A stretch of 64,000 nt of DNA from Nitrososphaera sp. (GTDB lineage Archaea > Thermoproteota > Nitrososphaeria > Nitrososphaerales > Nitrososphaeraceae). Under the pieces are notes generated by a model. It searched no databases, was not told where the DNA came from, and saw only the letters and a list, made by a program, of their open reading frames with translations. Numbering within the stretch: position 1 is the first letter of the stretch; every line of letters starts with the position of its first letter. Shown here in pieces: positions 24,916 through 33,742 of this stretch. The stretch lies in contig JAJUFP010000002.1 in NCBI GenBank assembly GCA_029263715.1, positions 183,236 through 247,235 on the forward strand. Reading direction: 5' to 3'. The position numbers were made by a program, and so were the translations under genes.

Positions 24916-25947
24916 TTACGTTATTCCAACCAGGCTGGCCAGCTCCTTTCTGCAGGCAGAGCCCAGCGTCTCGGCTGACTTTTCAGGCCGCACGTCGTTT
25001 ACAAAGACGCCAAAGCCCCGCTCAAGTCCAGAAAGCGTGCTTGTAAGCGGGTACACTTCAATATGCCAGTGGATCTGCCGGCTGTTCTTTTTTTCCGGCG
25101 ACAGGTGGAAGACTAGGTTGAAGGGCGCGTCCTTTAGCGCCTTTGCCATGCCGCCCAAGGTGGCCCGCAGCATCAGCGCCAGGTCGCCAATCTCCTTCTG
25201 GGTTATCTTGGAAAACGATGTGATGTGGCGTTTTGGGTATATCCAGAACTCGTAGGGGTGGGTTGATGCCCAGGGGCAGAAGGAAAGAAAGTTGTCAGTG
25301 GCAAGGACCTGCCTTGGGCCGCTGGACTCGACGGCTATCATGCTGCAAGCCGGGCAGTTTCCGTTCTCATTCATGTGCCTGTGCGCGCCTTCGGCCTCAA
25401 GTTCTATCATGGGCGGGATGGCCGAAAAAGTCACGATGTTTAGGTGCGCATGCTCTGTCCTGGCACCGGCCGCCGGCCCGCTGTTGATGTATATGGCAAC
25501 ATAAGTCACACCCTTCTGGGTGTAAAGCCAGCGCACGCGGTCTTGCACCACCACCAGCACGTTGCTCCACTGCTCTACTGTCATGCTCTGGAAGCCCTGC
25601 TTGTGATCCGGCGTTGCCACGACTATTTGGTGGTATCCAAAGGCCGGCTCGCTGTACAGCGGCTTGTCGCTGTACGCAGCTGCGGCTGCGGTGGAGACTA
25701 TGGGGTCCTTGCTTTCAAAGACCCTGACGGACCAGTCCTCTATCACGCTGTCGTCGCTGTCTGACAGGCGCTGCAGCATGCCGTCCTGCACTACAAGGGA
25801 GAGCACGGAAGGCGAGGTCATGGGCTCGCTTCCGGGGCAGTACGGGCACTTGCCGCCGACGTTTGCGTCCGGCGATTCTGCGTGGACTTGGGACGCCGGC
25901 ACGACGACAAACCTGTCAAGAACATAATCCTTGCGAAGGTCCTTCAA
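24916..25947 (-). CDS. galT: Galactose-1-phosphate uridylyltransferase
   Basis: 343 residues. KCPYCPGSEPMTSP is the N-terminal zinc site, and HAHLNIVTFSAIP with the preceding GARTEH and the C-terminal QIHWHIEVYPLTS form HIT-type nucleotide-transfer motifs. A second metal pair (CPAC) is also present. The classical HPH active-site triad is not obvious in the first half, so the substrate range could be wider than galactose-1-P. Fits the neighbouring sugar-nucleotide genes. Confidence 0.87.
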   Translation of the reverse strand: MKDLRKDYVLDRFVVVPASQVHAESPDANVGGKCPYCPGSEPMTSPSVLSLVVQDGMLQRLSDSDDSVIEDWSVRVFESKDPIVSTAAAAAYSDKPLYSEPAFGYHQIVVATPDHKQGFQSMTVEQWSNVLVVVQDRVRWLYTQKGVTYVAIYINSGPAAGARTEHAHLNIVTFSAIPPMIELEAEGAHRHMNENGNCPACSMIAVESSGPRQVLATDNFLSFCPWASTHPYEFWIYPKRHITSFSKITQKEIGDLALMLRATLGGMAKALKDAPFNLVFHLSPEKKNSRQIHWHIEVYPLTSTLSGLERGFGVFVNDVRPEKSAETLGSACRKELASLVGIT

Positions 25948-25995
25948 GCGGATTTCTAGATGAAAGATGATCCGTCTGCTTTTAAAGGTTCTGCA

Positions 25996-26133
25996 TCAGA
26001 TCCCTAGCGAGAATTCAAAGGACCTTTTGCACCGGCTGCAGATGTACTTGCCGTACCTGACCATGCCATAGTCCTCTGTCTGGTTGCCTGCCTCGTCAAT
26101 GACGGTGCGACCGCAGAACCGGCAATGCTCCAT
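25996..26133 (-). CDS. Tiny zinc-ribbon protein
   Basis: 45 residues starting MEHCRFCGRTVIDEAGN and continuing YGKYICSRCKRSFEFSLGI. Two CXXC knuckles spaced about 27 residues apart form a zinc ribbon. Located divergently beside the antitoxin gene's promoter. Function unknown. Confidence 0.72.
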   Translation of the reverse strand: MEHCRFCGRTVIDEAGNQTEDYGMVRYGKYICSRCKRSFEFSLGI

Positions 26134-26333
26134 CGCCTAGACTTCATGGGCCCAGTATTAAAACAATAACACACATTTGGACCTGCAAGCCTGATTTATG
26201 CTTGCTGCAAGTGTTGTGGGTCGCGGTCTGATCAGAATCCTTGGTTAAACTATCAAAGATCTATTACAAATGTATCTGTGGGGCATATGCATTACTACAG
26301 AATCTTTTTATCCAGAGCAATGCAAGTGATATC

Positions 26334-26495
26334 GTGGCTGCAACAAGGCAGAAACGCACCGCCAATGCAGGACTTACACCAGAAGAAGAAAAGGCCTTAA
26401 AAGACATCAAGACGGGTAAGGTCAGAACAGTCCGGTACTCTGGACGAGATTATCTAAAACGCATTTCCGCCATGGCAAATGAGCCATCCGAGTAA
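26334..26495 (+). CDS. Antitoxin of a RelE-type pair
   Basis: About 53 residues if started at GTG 26334 (VAATRQKRTANAGLTPEEEK). The frame is open to 26241, but a TATA-like CTTTTTATCC lies 26-30 nt before GTG 26334, fitting leaderless transcription, and the upstream residues are atypical. GKVRTVRYSGRDYLKRIS forms the toxin-binding tail. It overlaps the toxin start by 17 nt. Confidence 0.7.
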   Translation: MAATRQKRTANAGLTPEEEKALKDIKTGKVRTVRYSGRDYLKRISAMANEPSE

Positions 26496-26769
26496 TATTG
26501 TCTGGGATGTAGAAGAGCCAGAAAACTTTGAGAAGGAATTCAAAAGACTTTGCTCAGATGTCAAGAAAGCATATCTGGCAAGAGTCTCGGACCTGGTTCA
26601 CTCAAATGACCCTCGAGCGCTGGGTGTTCTGAAAGTTACAAAGTATGGTCCTACCTATGTTGTCAGACTCAACGATTCTTTCAGACTCGTTTATACGGTA
26701 GACTTTCCAAATCATGTGATTCTGATAGTCAAAATTGGAGACCACAAGCAGGTTTACGGGAAAGACTAG
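26479..26769 (+). CDS. RelE/ParE-superfamily toxin
   Basis: 96 residues. WDVEEPENFEKEFKRLCSDV, ALGVLKVTKYGPTYVVRL and the last strands DSFRLVYTVDFPNHVILIVKIGDHKQVY have the RelE fold, including the R...Y residues that mediate ribosome-dependent mRNA cleavage in the family. Encoded right behind its antitoxin with overlapping start. Probably a stress or mobile-element maintenance module. Confidence 0.8.
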   Translation: MSHPSNIVWDVEEPENFEKEFKRLCSDVKKAYLARVSDLVHSNDPRALGVLKVTKYGPTYVVRLNDSFRLVYTVDFPNHVILIVKIGDHKQVYGKD

Positions 26770-27251
26770 ATCTTCACCTTTAACAGAGCAAGGGGAAAAG
26801 TGAATATACTCATAGTCTTCGACATCCTTGAAAAGATACTAGAGACAGAAAAGCCCGGGGAATGGAATCTTGGCAACATACATTCCGGTAACTGAAAAGC
26901 TGATTAATCAAGGCTGATGCGTTTTCCTCATAAGTGATTATTAGTAGTATAATACGCCGCAAACTAAAGTTAAAACAAGTCTGATATCTAGGCAGTATGA
27001 CGACTGAGTACTTCACTCATGATATGAAAAGGTCGGTCGGCATTTCCAAATCCAGTCAATCCCGGCCTTTTCATATTATGACTACTTGGGTTTCTTAAGT
27101 ATCTGCCCAAAAACTCTACTTGTCTTGATGGCGCTACTAAAAAGTAGAGGCCCAAGACGCACTGGCACATTTACTTTTCTAAAACACTTTTTCAAAGACT
27201 ATGACTTTTGTTTAACGCCTCCATATATGCAACCGGCAAGTAGTAAAACAC
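26770..27251. other. Intergenic region holding a large inverted repeat
   Basis: No gene is supported. Open frames here (26810-27016 and 26988-27170 minus, 27086-27577 plus) lack domains and the last is a shadow of the membrane-protein gene. The notable content is the inverted repeat at 27018-27081. Confidence 0.5.
27018..27081. repeat. 20-bp near-perfect inverted repeat (hairpin)
   Basis: TCATGATATGAAAAGGTCGG (27018-27037) pairs with CCGGCCTTTTCATATTATGA (27062-27081): 18 of 20 positions are Watson-Crick pairs, the other two being possible G-U or A-C type contacts. The loop is 24 nt. Too long for a usual archaeal terminator; could be a structured RNA, a bidirectional terminator or a miniature mobile element. 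Confidence 0.6.
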
Positions 27252-27671
27252 ATGGAACAACCAAAAACAAGGCCAACTGGTGTAACAATCCTTGGAGTAC
27301 TTGGAATAATAGCAGGCGTATTGCTGCTTGCGGCCGGGCTGATTTTTGCTGGCCTGTCTGCAGTTTCGCCCGGCATGATGGATGCCGGCATGTTTGGAGG
27401 CATAGCAGGAATGTTGATTGGAATTCTCGGCGCAGTGTTCATTGTTCTTGGGGTAGCTTACTTTTTCGTTGCATGGGGCCTTTTGAAGGGCAAGCCATGG
27501 GCCTGGACAGTAACCTTGATCCTGACCATCATAGACATGGCAATGGGATTGATAAGCATAATTACGAATCCTCTTAGCATAATCGGCCTGATAATAAATG
27601 GCATAATACTGTACTACCTGTTCAGGCCTCACGTCAAGGCGTATTTTGGCAAGGGATCGGTCGTGATATAA
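27252..27671 (+). CDS. Small multi-pass membrane protein
   Basis: 139 residues with about four membrane passes: TGVTILGVLGIIAGVLLLAA, GMLIGILGAVFIVLGVAYFFV, AWTVTLILTIIDMAMGLI and IIGLIINGIILYYLF. The short basic cytoplasmic ends and the W-G-L-L-K-G-K-P-W-A-W loop resemble a family of four-helix archaeal and bacterial membrane proteins (DUF2127-like appearance). Function unknown. Confidence 0.75.
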   Translation: MEQPKTRPTGVTILGVLGIIAGVLLLAAGLIFAGLSAVSPGMMDAGMFGGIAGMLIGILGAVFIVLGVAYFFVAWGLLKGKPWAWTVTLILTIIDMAMGLISIITNPLSIIGLIINGIILYYLFRPHVKAYFGKGSVVI

Positions 27672-27811
27672 CCTTCTAATTTTTTGGATCCTTTTTTGCA
27701 TCGCCGCCTCGCAAGTTTCAAGAAATCAACATACGTGAAAAGTTCTGCTCCTGAACAACATGCAGGTTGCTTTCAATAAAAGATAAATTGACCACGGATG
27801 CACTTGCGCGC

Positions 27812-29092
27812 ATGAAAAATGACGATATCAAGATAGTCTACGTTTTGCTTGACGGTGTGGGCGACCTGCCGCACCCGGCCCTTAACGACCTGACCCCCCT
27901 TGAGGCTGCCTATACTCCAAACCTTGACCTGCTGGCAAGAAACGGCGCCATGGGCCAGGTGATAAGCGTCGGCAAGGGCATAGCGCCGCAGTCTGATATC
28001 GCCGTCTTTAACATGCTTGGCTACAGCTTCCGGGACGGAGGCTACGTGGGAAGAGGGGTCATCGAGTCCATCGGATGCAACATCGATTTCCGGGAAGGCG
28101 ACCTGGCCCTCCGCGGCAATTTCGCTACCGTAAACGATGCCGGCAAGATAACCGACCGGCGCGCCGGCCGGGTAATCAGCAAGGAAGAGTCCCGCGCCGT
28201 GTGTAAGACTCTAAACGAGAACATCCGCTTCAGTGACAAGGATGCCTCCATCGTCCTAGAGCCGACCATAGCCCACCGCGTCGTCATCCGGATAAGGCAC
28301 AACAAGGTCAAGCTCTCAGACAAGATAACCAACACCGACCCGGCTTACGACAAGGTCGACGGCATGGGCATAGCCAAGGCCACCTCCGATGACATTTACG
28401 TGCAGAAATCTGCGGCGCAGGAAGACACCGAGTCTGCCCGGACAGCAGCCAAACTCGTCAACGAGTTTACCGCCCAGACCCTGCAACTGCTGAAGGACCA
28501 CCCAGTCAACCGGGCACGAGTTGCCGCCGGCAAAAGCCCCATGAACTGCATCCTGGCCCGGGATTCTGGCAACCGCTTCCCCCATGTGCAGCCCATAAAC
28601 GAAAAGTACGGCGTATCGATGGCCTGCATCGTGGACATGCCGGTTGAGATCGGCATATCCAAGGTTCTTGGCATGAAGATGTACGAGGCCGGCGACATCA
28701 ACGACTACGAGGAGAAGGGCCGGGTGGCCGCAAAGAGCCTGGAAAAAGTCAACGCGGTCTACGTCCACATCAAGGGCCCTGACGAGTTCGGGCACGACGG
28801 CGACGCGCGGGGCAAAAAGAAGAACATCGAGGACATTGACCGGCGGTTCTTTGGCACGCTGCTAAAGGAAGCTGCAGGAATCAAGAACTTTACCGTGGTG
28901 GTGTCCGGCGATCATTCCACGCCCTGCGTAAAGAAGGGGCACAGCGACGACCCCATACCGCTTCTGATTTCCGGTAGCCGGATAAAGCAGGATGGGAGCG
29001 CGCGCTTTACGGAAGGGTATGCAAAGAAGGGTAGCCTTGGGCTTTTGATGGGTGCCGATGTTCTTGGCACTGCCATCCGGCTTTTGTCCTAG
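27812..29092 (+). CDS. apgM: 2,3-bisphosphoglycerate-independent phosphoglycerate mutase, archaeal type
   Basis: 426 residues from ATG 27812 (MKNDDIKIVYVLLDGVGDLP). The frame opens at 27767, but a TATA-like AAAAGATAAATTG lies about 27 nt before ATG 27812. Alkaline-phosphatase superfamily motifs: VLLDGVGD at the N-terminus, PQSDIAVFNMLGY (nucleophile Ser region), and GDHSTPCVKKGHSDDP at the metal site. Interconverts 3- and 2-phosphoglycerate in glycolysis/gluconeogenesis. Confidence 0.94.
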   Translation: MKNDDIKIVYVLLDGVGDLPHPALNDLTPLEAAYTPNLDLLARNGAMGQVISVGKGIAPQSDIAVFNMLGYSFRDGGYVGRGVIESIGCNIDFREGDLALRGNFATVNDAGKITDRRAGRVISKEESRAVCKTLNENIRFSDKDASIVLEPTIAHRVVIRIRHNKVKLSDKITNTDPAYDKVDGMGIAKATSDDIYVQKSAAQEDTESARTAAKLVNEFTAQTLQLLKDHPVNRARVAAGKSPMNCILARDSGNRFPHVQPINEKYGVSMACIVDMPVEIGISKVLGMKMYEAGDINDYEEKGRVAAKSLEKVNAVYVHIKGPDEFGHDGDARGKKKNIEDIDRRFFGTLLKEAAGIKNFTVVVSGDHSTPCVKKGHSDDPIPLLISGSRIKQDGSARFTEGYAKKGSLGLLMGADVLGTAIRLLS

Positions 29093-29256
29093 ACCCCAAG
29101 TATCTCCATCAGGTACTTGCGGTAGTAGACGATGAACACGAGCCCCACTATTACCAGCGGCATCCCGTAGAAAAAGTAGCCAAAGGATACTGCAAAAAGC
29201 CCGATGACAAGCATGGCAAGGCCGGCAAGCGGGTTGATGTATTCAAACTGGAGCAT
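29089..29256 (-). CDS. Small membrane protein
   Basis: 55 residues: MLQFEYINPLAGLAMLVIGL..., then GMPLVIVGLVFIVYYRKYLMEILGV. Two membrane passes. It converges with the mutase gene and its stop codon overlaps the mutase stop by 4 nt. Conserved-looking but of unknown function. Confidence 0.6.
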   Translation of the reverse strand: MLQFEYINPLAGLAMLVIGLFAVSFGYFFYGMPLVIVGLVFIVYYRKYLMEILGV

Positions 29257-29390
29257 TTGACTGGTTTGTTTGTATCCTGTCTAATTATCTTTTCAGCCGG
29301 CAGGGTGTCTGGAGCTGGCCCATCAAAAATCAGGTTTGCAATATCGGAACTGCTTGAGCAAATGATGCATGCAAAGATGTAGAAGTTTTC

Positions 29391-29585
29391 TCAATCGGAG
29401 CCTTCTCTCATTTCCTTGATTTCGTCAGAGAGTGAAGACGGTAGTTTTTTCAGTATTCTCTTGGTATCTTCCATATCTGCCATGGAGAGGTCTATGCCTT
29501 GTCTGGCGGCAAAGCCCTTCAGATCATCTGCCAACTCTTTGCCGCTCACGGTCTCAATCCTGACCTTTGGTCTTAACAATGGCAC
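29391..29585 (-). CDS. Small acidic hypothetical protein
   Basis: 64 residues, mixed charged helices (TKRILKKLPSSLSDEIKEMREGS). It has no membrane segment or cysteines. Flanked by non-coding sequence on both sides (29257-29390 and 29586-29836), in which I see nothing else. May be a relic. Confidence 0.35.
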   Translation of the reverse strand: MPLLRPKVRIETVSGKELADDLKGFAARQGIDLSMADMEDTKRILKKLPSSLSDEIKEMREGSD

Positions 29586-29836
29586 ATTTGTACATCTCTC
29601 TTATGGAGCATGCGTTATTGAAATCCATGGATAGTAAACTTTTCTAAACAAAAGTATGGCCTGCTGAATTCACACAAAATTCAATCTCGATAGTTCAAAA
29701 GATCCGGTACTTTTCACACCATCATGCCAAATACTGATCTATCTTTTCTAGCGTACAGTTCTCGGTAGGCCAGAAGACTGCACGGACCAAGTTTTTCAGG
29801 TAACGATAAAAAAGCCTTTGCCTGTATTTATCGTCG

Positions 29837-29977
29837 TTGAACTGGATACTGCGCGCGATCCTGCCGGAGGGGATGGTCAAGGACGAGGCCACCTTCTTTA
29901 TCCTGCTGACGATGCTGGCCGCCCTTGTGGGAGTCGCTCTGTACCTGCGGGCCAAAAGAAACAGGCAAGAAGCCTGA
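29837..29977 (+). CDS. Single-pass membrane peptide at head of caspase operon
   Basis: 46 residues from TTG 29837: LNWILRAILPEGMVKDEATF, then the membrane helix FILLTMLAALVGVALYL and a basic tail RAKRNRQEA. The start is chosen because an ACGATAAAAAAG TATA-like element lies about 30 nt before it; an internal ATG gives a shorter form. It ends 3 nt before the next gene, so it belongs to the caspase operon and could anchor the system at the membrane (inference). Confidence 0.5.
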   Translation: MNWILRAILPEGMVKDEATFFILLTMLAALVGVALYLRAKRNRQEA

Positions 29978-29980
29978 TTT

Positions 29981-30613
29981 ATGAAAAAGGATAAATCAAA
30001 GGTTTCCGCCCCCAAGTACATGTCCTACAGGTTGGTTCTAAGGGAGAAAACCGAGGCCCATACCAAGGACATCGGCGAAAACGTGTTCTTTAACAACCTT
30101 GATAGCGATTACCGGGTTTTCCTATTCTATTACGCCGGCGTTCTGCCCAACGAGGAGCTGGAAGACAAGCTCCGGGACCTAGGAGAGATAACCGGCAAGA
30201 ACCTCTTTGTCAACATCGGAAAACTAAACGACCCCAATTTCGGGCTGATGGTCAGCAGGTTTGGCATAACCCAATATCCCGTAATAATCATGACCGCGGT
30301 AGACGAGCTTGCCTCCATCAAGGAGGGGGATTTTCCTTCCGCCTTTGTCAGGATAGACAGCAAGAACCTGATAGACTCGGCAGAGCTGACCGTCAAGTCC
30401 GTGGAGCGCATCTTTAGCCTGTTTCTCACCGGCCAGATAGCCCAGGCCATAGAAAAATCAAGGCAGGATAACAGGAACGCGCTCATAACCCGCATAAGGG
30501 GGCTTGTGGCCGACGCGCTGAAGCAGGTGGCCAAGTACCTGTCGGACAAGGATATCTCTATCTCGCTTTTTGAGGGCAAGTTTGAGATAAAGAAAAGTGG
30601 AGGCGGCGAGTAG
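29981..30613 (+). CDS. Thioredoxin-fold-like protein of caspase operon
   Basis: 210 residues. After a basic N-terminus the core RVFLFYYAGVLPNEELEDKL ... NLFVNIGKLNDPNFGLMVSRF ... QYPVIIMT has the strand-helix-strand and cis-proline pattern of a thioredoxin fold. No CXXC is present, so a redox role is unlikely and a scaffold or sensor role more likely (inference). A long amphipathic C-terminal helix (IAQAIEKSRQDNRNALITRI) follows. Second gene of the operon, tightly spaced. Confidence 0.6.
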   Translation: MKKDKSKVSAPKYMSYRLVLREKTEAHTKDIGENVFFNNLDSDYRVFLFYYAGVLPNEELEDKLRDLGEITGKNLFVNIGKLNDPNFGLMVSRFGITQYPVIIMTAVDELASIKEGDFPSAFVRIDSKNLIDSAELTVKSVERIFSLFLTGQIAQAIEKSRQDNRNALITRIRGLVADALKQVAKYLSDKDISISLFEGKFEIKKSGGGE

Positions 30614-30648
30614 CCACGAGCGAGTCACTGCGCCGCGCTGCAATAATA

Positions 30649-31851
30649 GTGGGCATAAACCAGTACCACGACTCACGGATACCGGAGCTGACTGGCGCTG
30701 AAAACGATGCCGCAGAACTTTATGAAAGGCTGAACAACCCCCACGTAGGCGGCTTTAGCATCCCAAAGGATCATTTCCTGATAGGCAAGAACGCCACCTG
30801 CCAGAGAATAAGAAAGGCCGTCAGCGACCTGTTTTACAAGATGGACCAGTACGACCTGGTCCTGTTCTACTTTTCGGGGCACGGCTTTGCCGACGGCTAC
30901 GGCAACGGGTACATCGCGCCGTACGACATGATCCGAGATGAGCCCTTTGTCAACGGCCTAAACATGCGGGAGATAAAGCATGTCATCGCTAATTCCGTCA
31001 ACAAAAAGAGCACGATGATGGTGCTGGACTGCTGCTACAGCGGCATCTCTGCCAAGGGCGACAAGGCCGTCGACGACGACCTGAGCCGGAAGGCCTACCA
31101 GGAGAACCTGAGCGCCATAGAGGGGGAAGGAAGCATCGTCCTTGCGGCAACGGAGGCCGACAAGAAGGCAAGGGAAGAAGAATACACGCACGGCGACGGC
31201 AGCAAGCATGTGCACGGAGCCTTTACATTCCACATTATAGAGGGGCTGGACGGAAAGGCGGTCAACCCGGACGGCATCGTCACTCTGGGGGAGCTGGTCA
31301 AGTACATCGGCGACGAAACCCGGGGCAAGCAGAACTACCGCATGTCCGTGGTGTACGGCAACGCCATCGAGCGGATAATGATTGCCAAGGACCCAAAAAA
31401 GTACACCCAGACCGTTGACAACCTGATAAGCGAGGCCCTGTCTCAGTGCGACAAGATATCGATAATGACGCTGCACAACTGCACGGAGGGCGTTTTAAAG
31501 ATAGCCTCGCTGGATCCGAAAAACCAATCCGTAGCACAGATAAAGGACAGGATAACGCAATCCCTTGGGCATTACAAGGACAAGCTGGATTCCTACCTCA
31601 CCGACAACGAGGTCACCCTGCGGCCCCTGGTGGAGAAGAGGACCAACGATTCAGAACTGTATGCCCAGCTGTTCAAGTATGAACACTATCTCTCCTTTGA
31701 CCGGTTCAAGGACATCCAGCTGGTGGACCTGCGCCGCATGTCCGCGCTGTGCGACCTGGTAGATGGCAGGATAACCCCCGACATGTTCATCAAGAGGTGT
31801 TCTCTGTCCCGAAACTTGCTGGACGCTCCAAGCAGGGGAAGCGAGATCTGA
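30649..31851 (+). CDS. Caspase-like (metacaspase/orthocaspase) cysteine protease
   Basis: 400 residues. The p20 core shows the catalytic His in YFSGHGFADGYG and Cys in MVLDCCYSGIS, about 55 residues apart. Residues 240-400 are helical with no recognised domain. GTG 30649 is the only usual start in frame, yet it cuts off the first strand: the frame upstream reads LRRAAIIVGINQY, preceded by no ATG, GTG or TTG back to a stop inside the previous gene. A CTG at 30628 is a candidate start. Only 35 nt separate it from the preceding gene. A TPR partner follows. Confidence 0.88.
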   Translation: MGINQYHDSRIPELTGAENDAAELYERLNNPHVGGFSIPKDHFLIGKNATCQRIRKAVSDLFYKMDQYDLVLFYFSGHGFADGYGNGYIAPYDMIRDEPFVNGLNMREIKHVIANSVNKKSTMMVLDCCYSGISAKGDKAVDDDLSRKAYQENLSAIEGEGSIVLAATEADKKAREEEYTHGDGSKHVHGAFTFHIIEGLDGKAVNPDGIVTLGELVKYIGDETRGKQNYRMSVVYGNAIERIMIAKDPKKYTQTVDNLISEALSQCDKISIMTLHNCTEGVLKIASLDPKNQSVAQIKDRITQSLGHYKDKLDSYLTDNEVTLRPLVEKRTNDSELYAQLFKYEHYLSFDRFKDIQLVDLRRMSALCDLVDGRITPDMFIKRCSLSRNLLDAPSRGSEI

Positions 31852-31867
31852 CCGGAGGCAGGATGCG

Positions 31868-33259
31868 ATGAGCAAAATCCTTCAAAGCATCCGGGAGCGG
31901 CGCGACCCAGAACTGCTGCATCTGATAGACAGGGTGGAAAAGGACCCAAAGGACAAGGCCGCCTGGAGTTCTCTTGGCGACCTCCTGAGGAGGGCCGGCG
32001 AGTACGAGATGGCCCTGGAATGCTATGACCGGGCGCTTTCGCGCAAGGATGCCTACTCGTACTACAAGAAGGGCTCCACTCTCAACGACCTGGGACGTTA
32101 CATCGAGGCCGAGGTGCACTTCAAGATCGCCTTGGACATAGACAGCTCCCAGAGTTTTATCTGGAACGAGTACGGCAACATGCTGTTTGCCCTTCGGAAA
32201 TACGACAGGGCCGTACAGCGCTTTGACCGGGCCCTAGAGATAGACCCGCGGTATTTTCCAGCCCTGCTAAACAAGGGGCTGGCCCTGTTCAACCTGGCTC
32301 AGTATGAGGAGGCCATAGAATACTACGACAGGGCGCTGGCAGTGGACTCTAACTCCGTCCAGCTATGGTACAACAAGGGGTACGCCCTGCAGATGTGCAA
32401 GAGGTACGAAGAAGCAGTCAAGTGCTACGACGAGGCGCTGAACATGGACCCCACCTACCCGGACCTCTGGAACGGGAAGGGAAATACCCTGCTTTCCTTG
32501 AGGAAGTACGACGAAGCGTTGCGATGCTATGAGAAGGCCCTGGAGCTGGATCCCGGGTATGCTTTCGCCTGGTCCAACAAGGGGCTGGTGTTTGAAAGGC
32601 TGGCCAAGTACGAGGAGGCCGCAAGGTGCCACGACAAAGCAGTTCAAATCGTTTCCCAGGAAAGCAATGTCAACAACCAGCAATACGCCGAAGTGCTGGC
32701 CAGGAAGGGCGAATTCCTGCTGTGGCGGGGCAACTACGAGCAGGCCGGATCGCTTCTTGAGAAGGCGCTAAAGCAGGATCCAAACAACATCTCTGCCCTG
32801 AACGGGGTGGTGAACCTGTACACGGAGCACCTGATGGACTTTGAAAAGGGGTATTCGGCATCAAAAAAGATTCTGGAACTGCAGCCGGATCCAACCTACA
32901 TCACCTCGCATGCCGAGATCCTTGTCAAACTAGGCAGGTACGGTGAGGCAAGAAGGTACTGCCACAAGGCGATGGAAAATGCAGACCCGATGTACCGGAC
33001 CATAAACCGGTTTCTTATCACGTGCTCTTACCTACTTGACGGATCATCGAAGGGGGACGGCGAGCTGAAGGGCTTTATCGATCATGTGAAGGGCCTTGAC
33101 CGTGACTTTAAAGTAAGCGAGGACCAGTACGTCTTTAGGGGGCTTGTCAGCGCCATACGTAATTCACGGGCGCCGCAGCAAACAAAATTCACGCTGCTTA
33201 CCTTGCTGGACATACTAACTGGCAGGGTTGAAAAGTCGCGACTTTCGGCACTTTCTTAG
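31868..33259 (+). CDS. Tetratricopeptide-repeat (TPR) protein of caspase operon
   Basis: 463 residues with about eleven TPR units, e.g. AWSSLGDLLRRAGEYEMALECYDRAL, in part; later KYDEALRCYEKALELDP and YEEAARCHDKA. The repeats span most of the chain, then a C-terminal helical cap. It follows the caspase by 16 nt and would provide a protein-protein platform, perhaps sensing the trigger or holding the substrate. No enzymatic motif. Confidence 0.9.
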   Translation: MSKILQSIRERRDPELLHLIDRVEKDPKDKAAWSSLGDLLRRAGEYEMALECYDRALSRKDAYSYYKKGSTLNDLGRYIEAEVHFKIALDIDSSQSFIWNEYGNMLFALRKYDRAVQRFDRALEIDPRYFPALLNKGLALFNLAQYEEAIEYYDRALAVDSNSVQLWYNKGYALQMCKRYEEAVKCYDEALNMDPTYPDLWNGKGNTLLSLRKYDEALRCYEKALELDPGYAFAWSNKGLVFERLAKYEEAARCHDKAVQIVSQESNVNNQQYAEVLARKGEFLLWRGNYEQAGSLLEKALKQDPNNISALNGVVNLYTEHLMDFEKGYSASKKILELQPDPTYITSHAEILVKLGRYGEARRYCHKAMENADPMYRTINRFLITCSYLLDGSSKGDGELKGFIDHVKGLDRDFKVSEDQYVFRGLVSAIRNSRAPQQTKFTLLTLLDILTGRVEKSRLSALS

Positions 33260-33742
33260 TCACTGTCGGTTCTCTATCATGTCCTCTTGATCTGGCTCTG
33301 CCTTGGCCTGCTCAAAGATCAGCCTGTACCTTGACAGCGTCCTCATCCTGGCCAGCTTGATGCTGCAAAGCGCGTAGTGGATGTGCTCGCAGCTGTTGCT
33401 CTGATGGTGCTTGCAGTAGAACTTGTCCTTTTGAAGCTCGACTTCGACAACCTTGCCCTGCAAGAACATGTCCCTTACCTTGAAGGTGTCGCCCTTTACG
33501 TCATCGTACGAGAGGTTGGGAAAGTGCACCTTGGCAAACTCGTCCTTCAATATGATATAGTCCAGCAGGTCGTTGATGTACCCGCCAAAGTCGATGTTGG
33601 TATCGCCGTCCTCCTCCAGCTCACTGTTCCATTTCTCCTCAAGGATCCGCTTGGCTGGAACCCTCATGGCAAAGGTCTTGCTCTTTTTCGAGGTAGGCAA
33701 TGACTTGTATCTACTACGAGTCCGTTGCATATATCTTTTCAT
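33260..33742 (-). CDS. SWIM-like zinc-finger protein
   Basis: 160 residues from ATG 33742 (MKRYMQRTRSRYKSLPTSKK). FYCKHHQSNSCEHIHYALC has a CxH ... CxH arrangement like SWIM-type fingers, which bind DNA or proteins. The longer frame to 34000 runs through the opposite-strand gene and is not believed. It converges with the TPR gene, with adjacent stop codons. Confidence 0.65.
   Translation of the reverse strand: MKRYMQRTRSRYKSLPTSKKSKTFAMRVPAKRILEEKWNSELEEDGDTNIDFGGYINDLLDYIILKDEFAKVHFPNLSYDDVKGDTFKVRDMFLQGKVVEVELQKDKFYCKHHQSNSCEHIHYALCSIKLARMRTLSRYRLIFEQAKAEPDQEDMIENRQ

Noticed and set aside
27086..27577. 163-codon plus-strand frame
   Set aside because: Shifted-frame shadow of the membrane protein at 27252; rich in Trp, Cys and His as out-of-frame reading gives.
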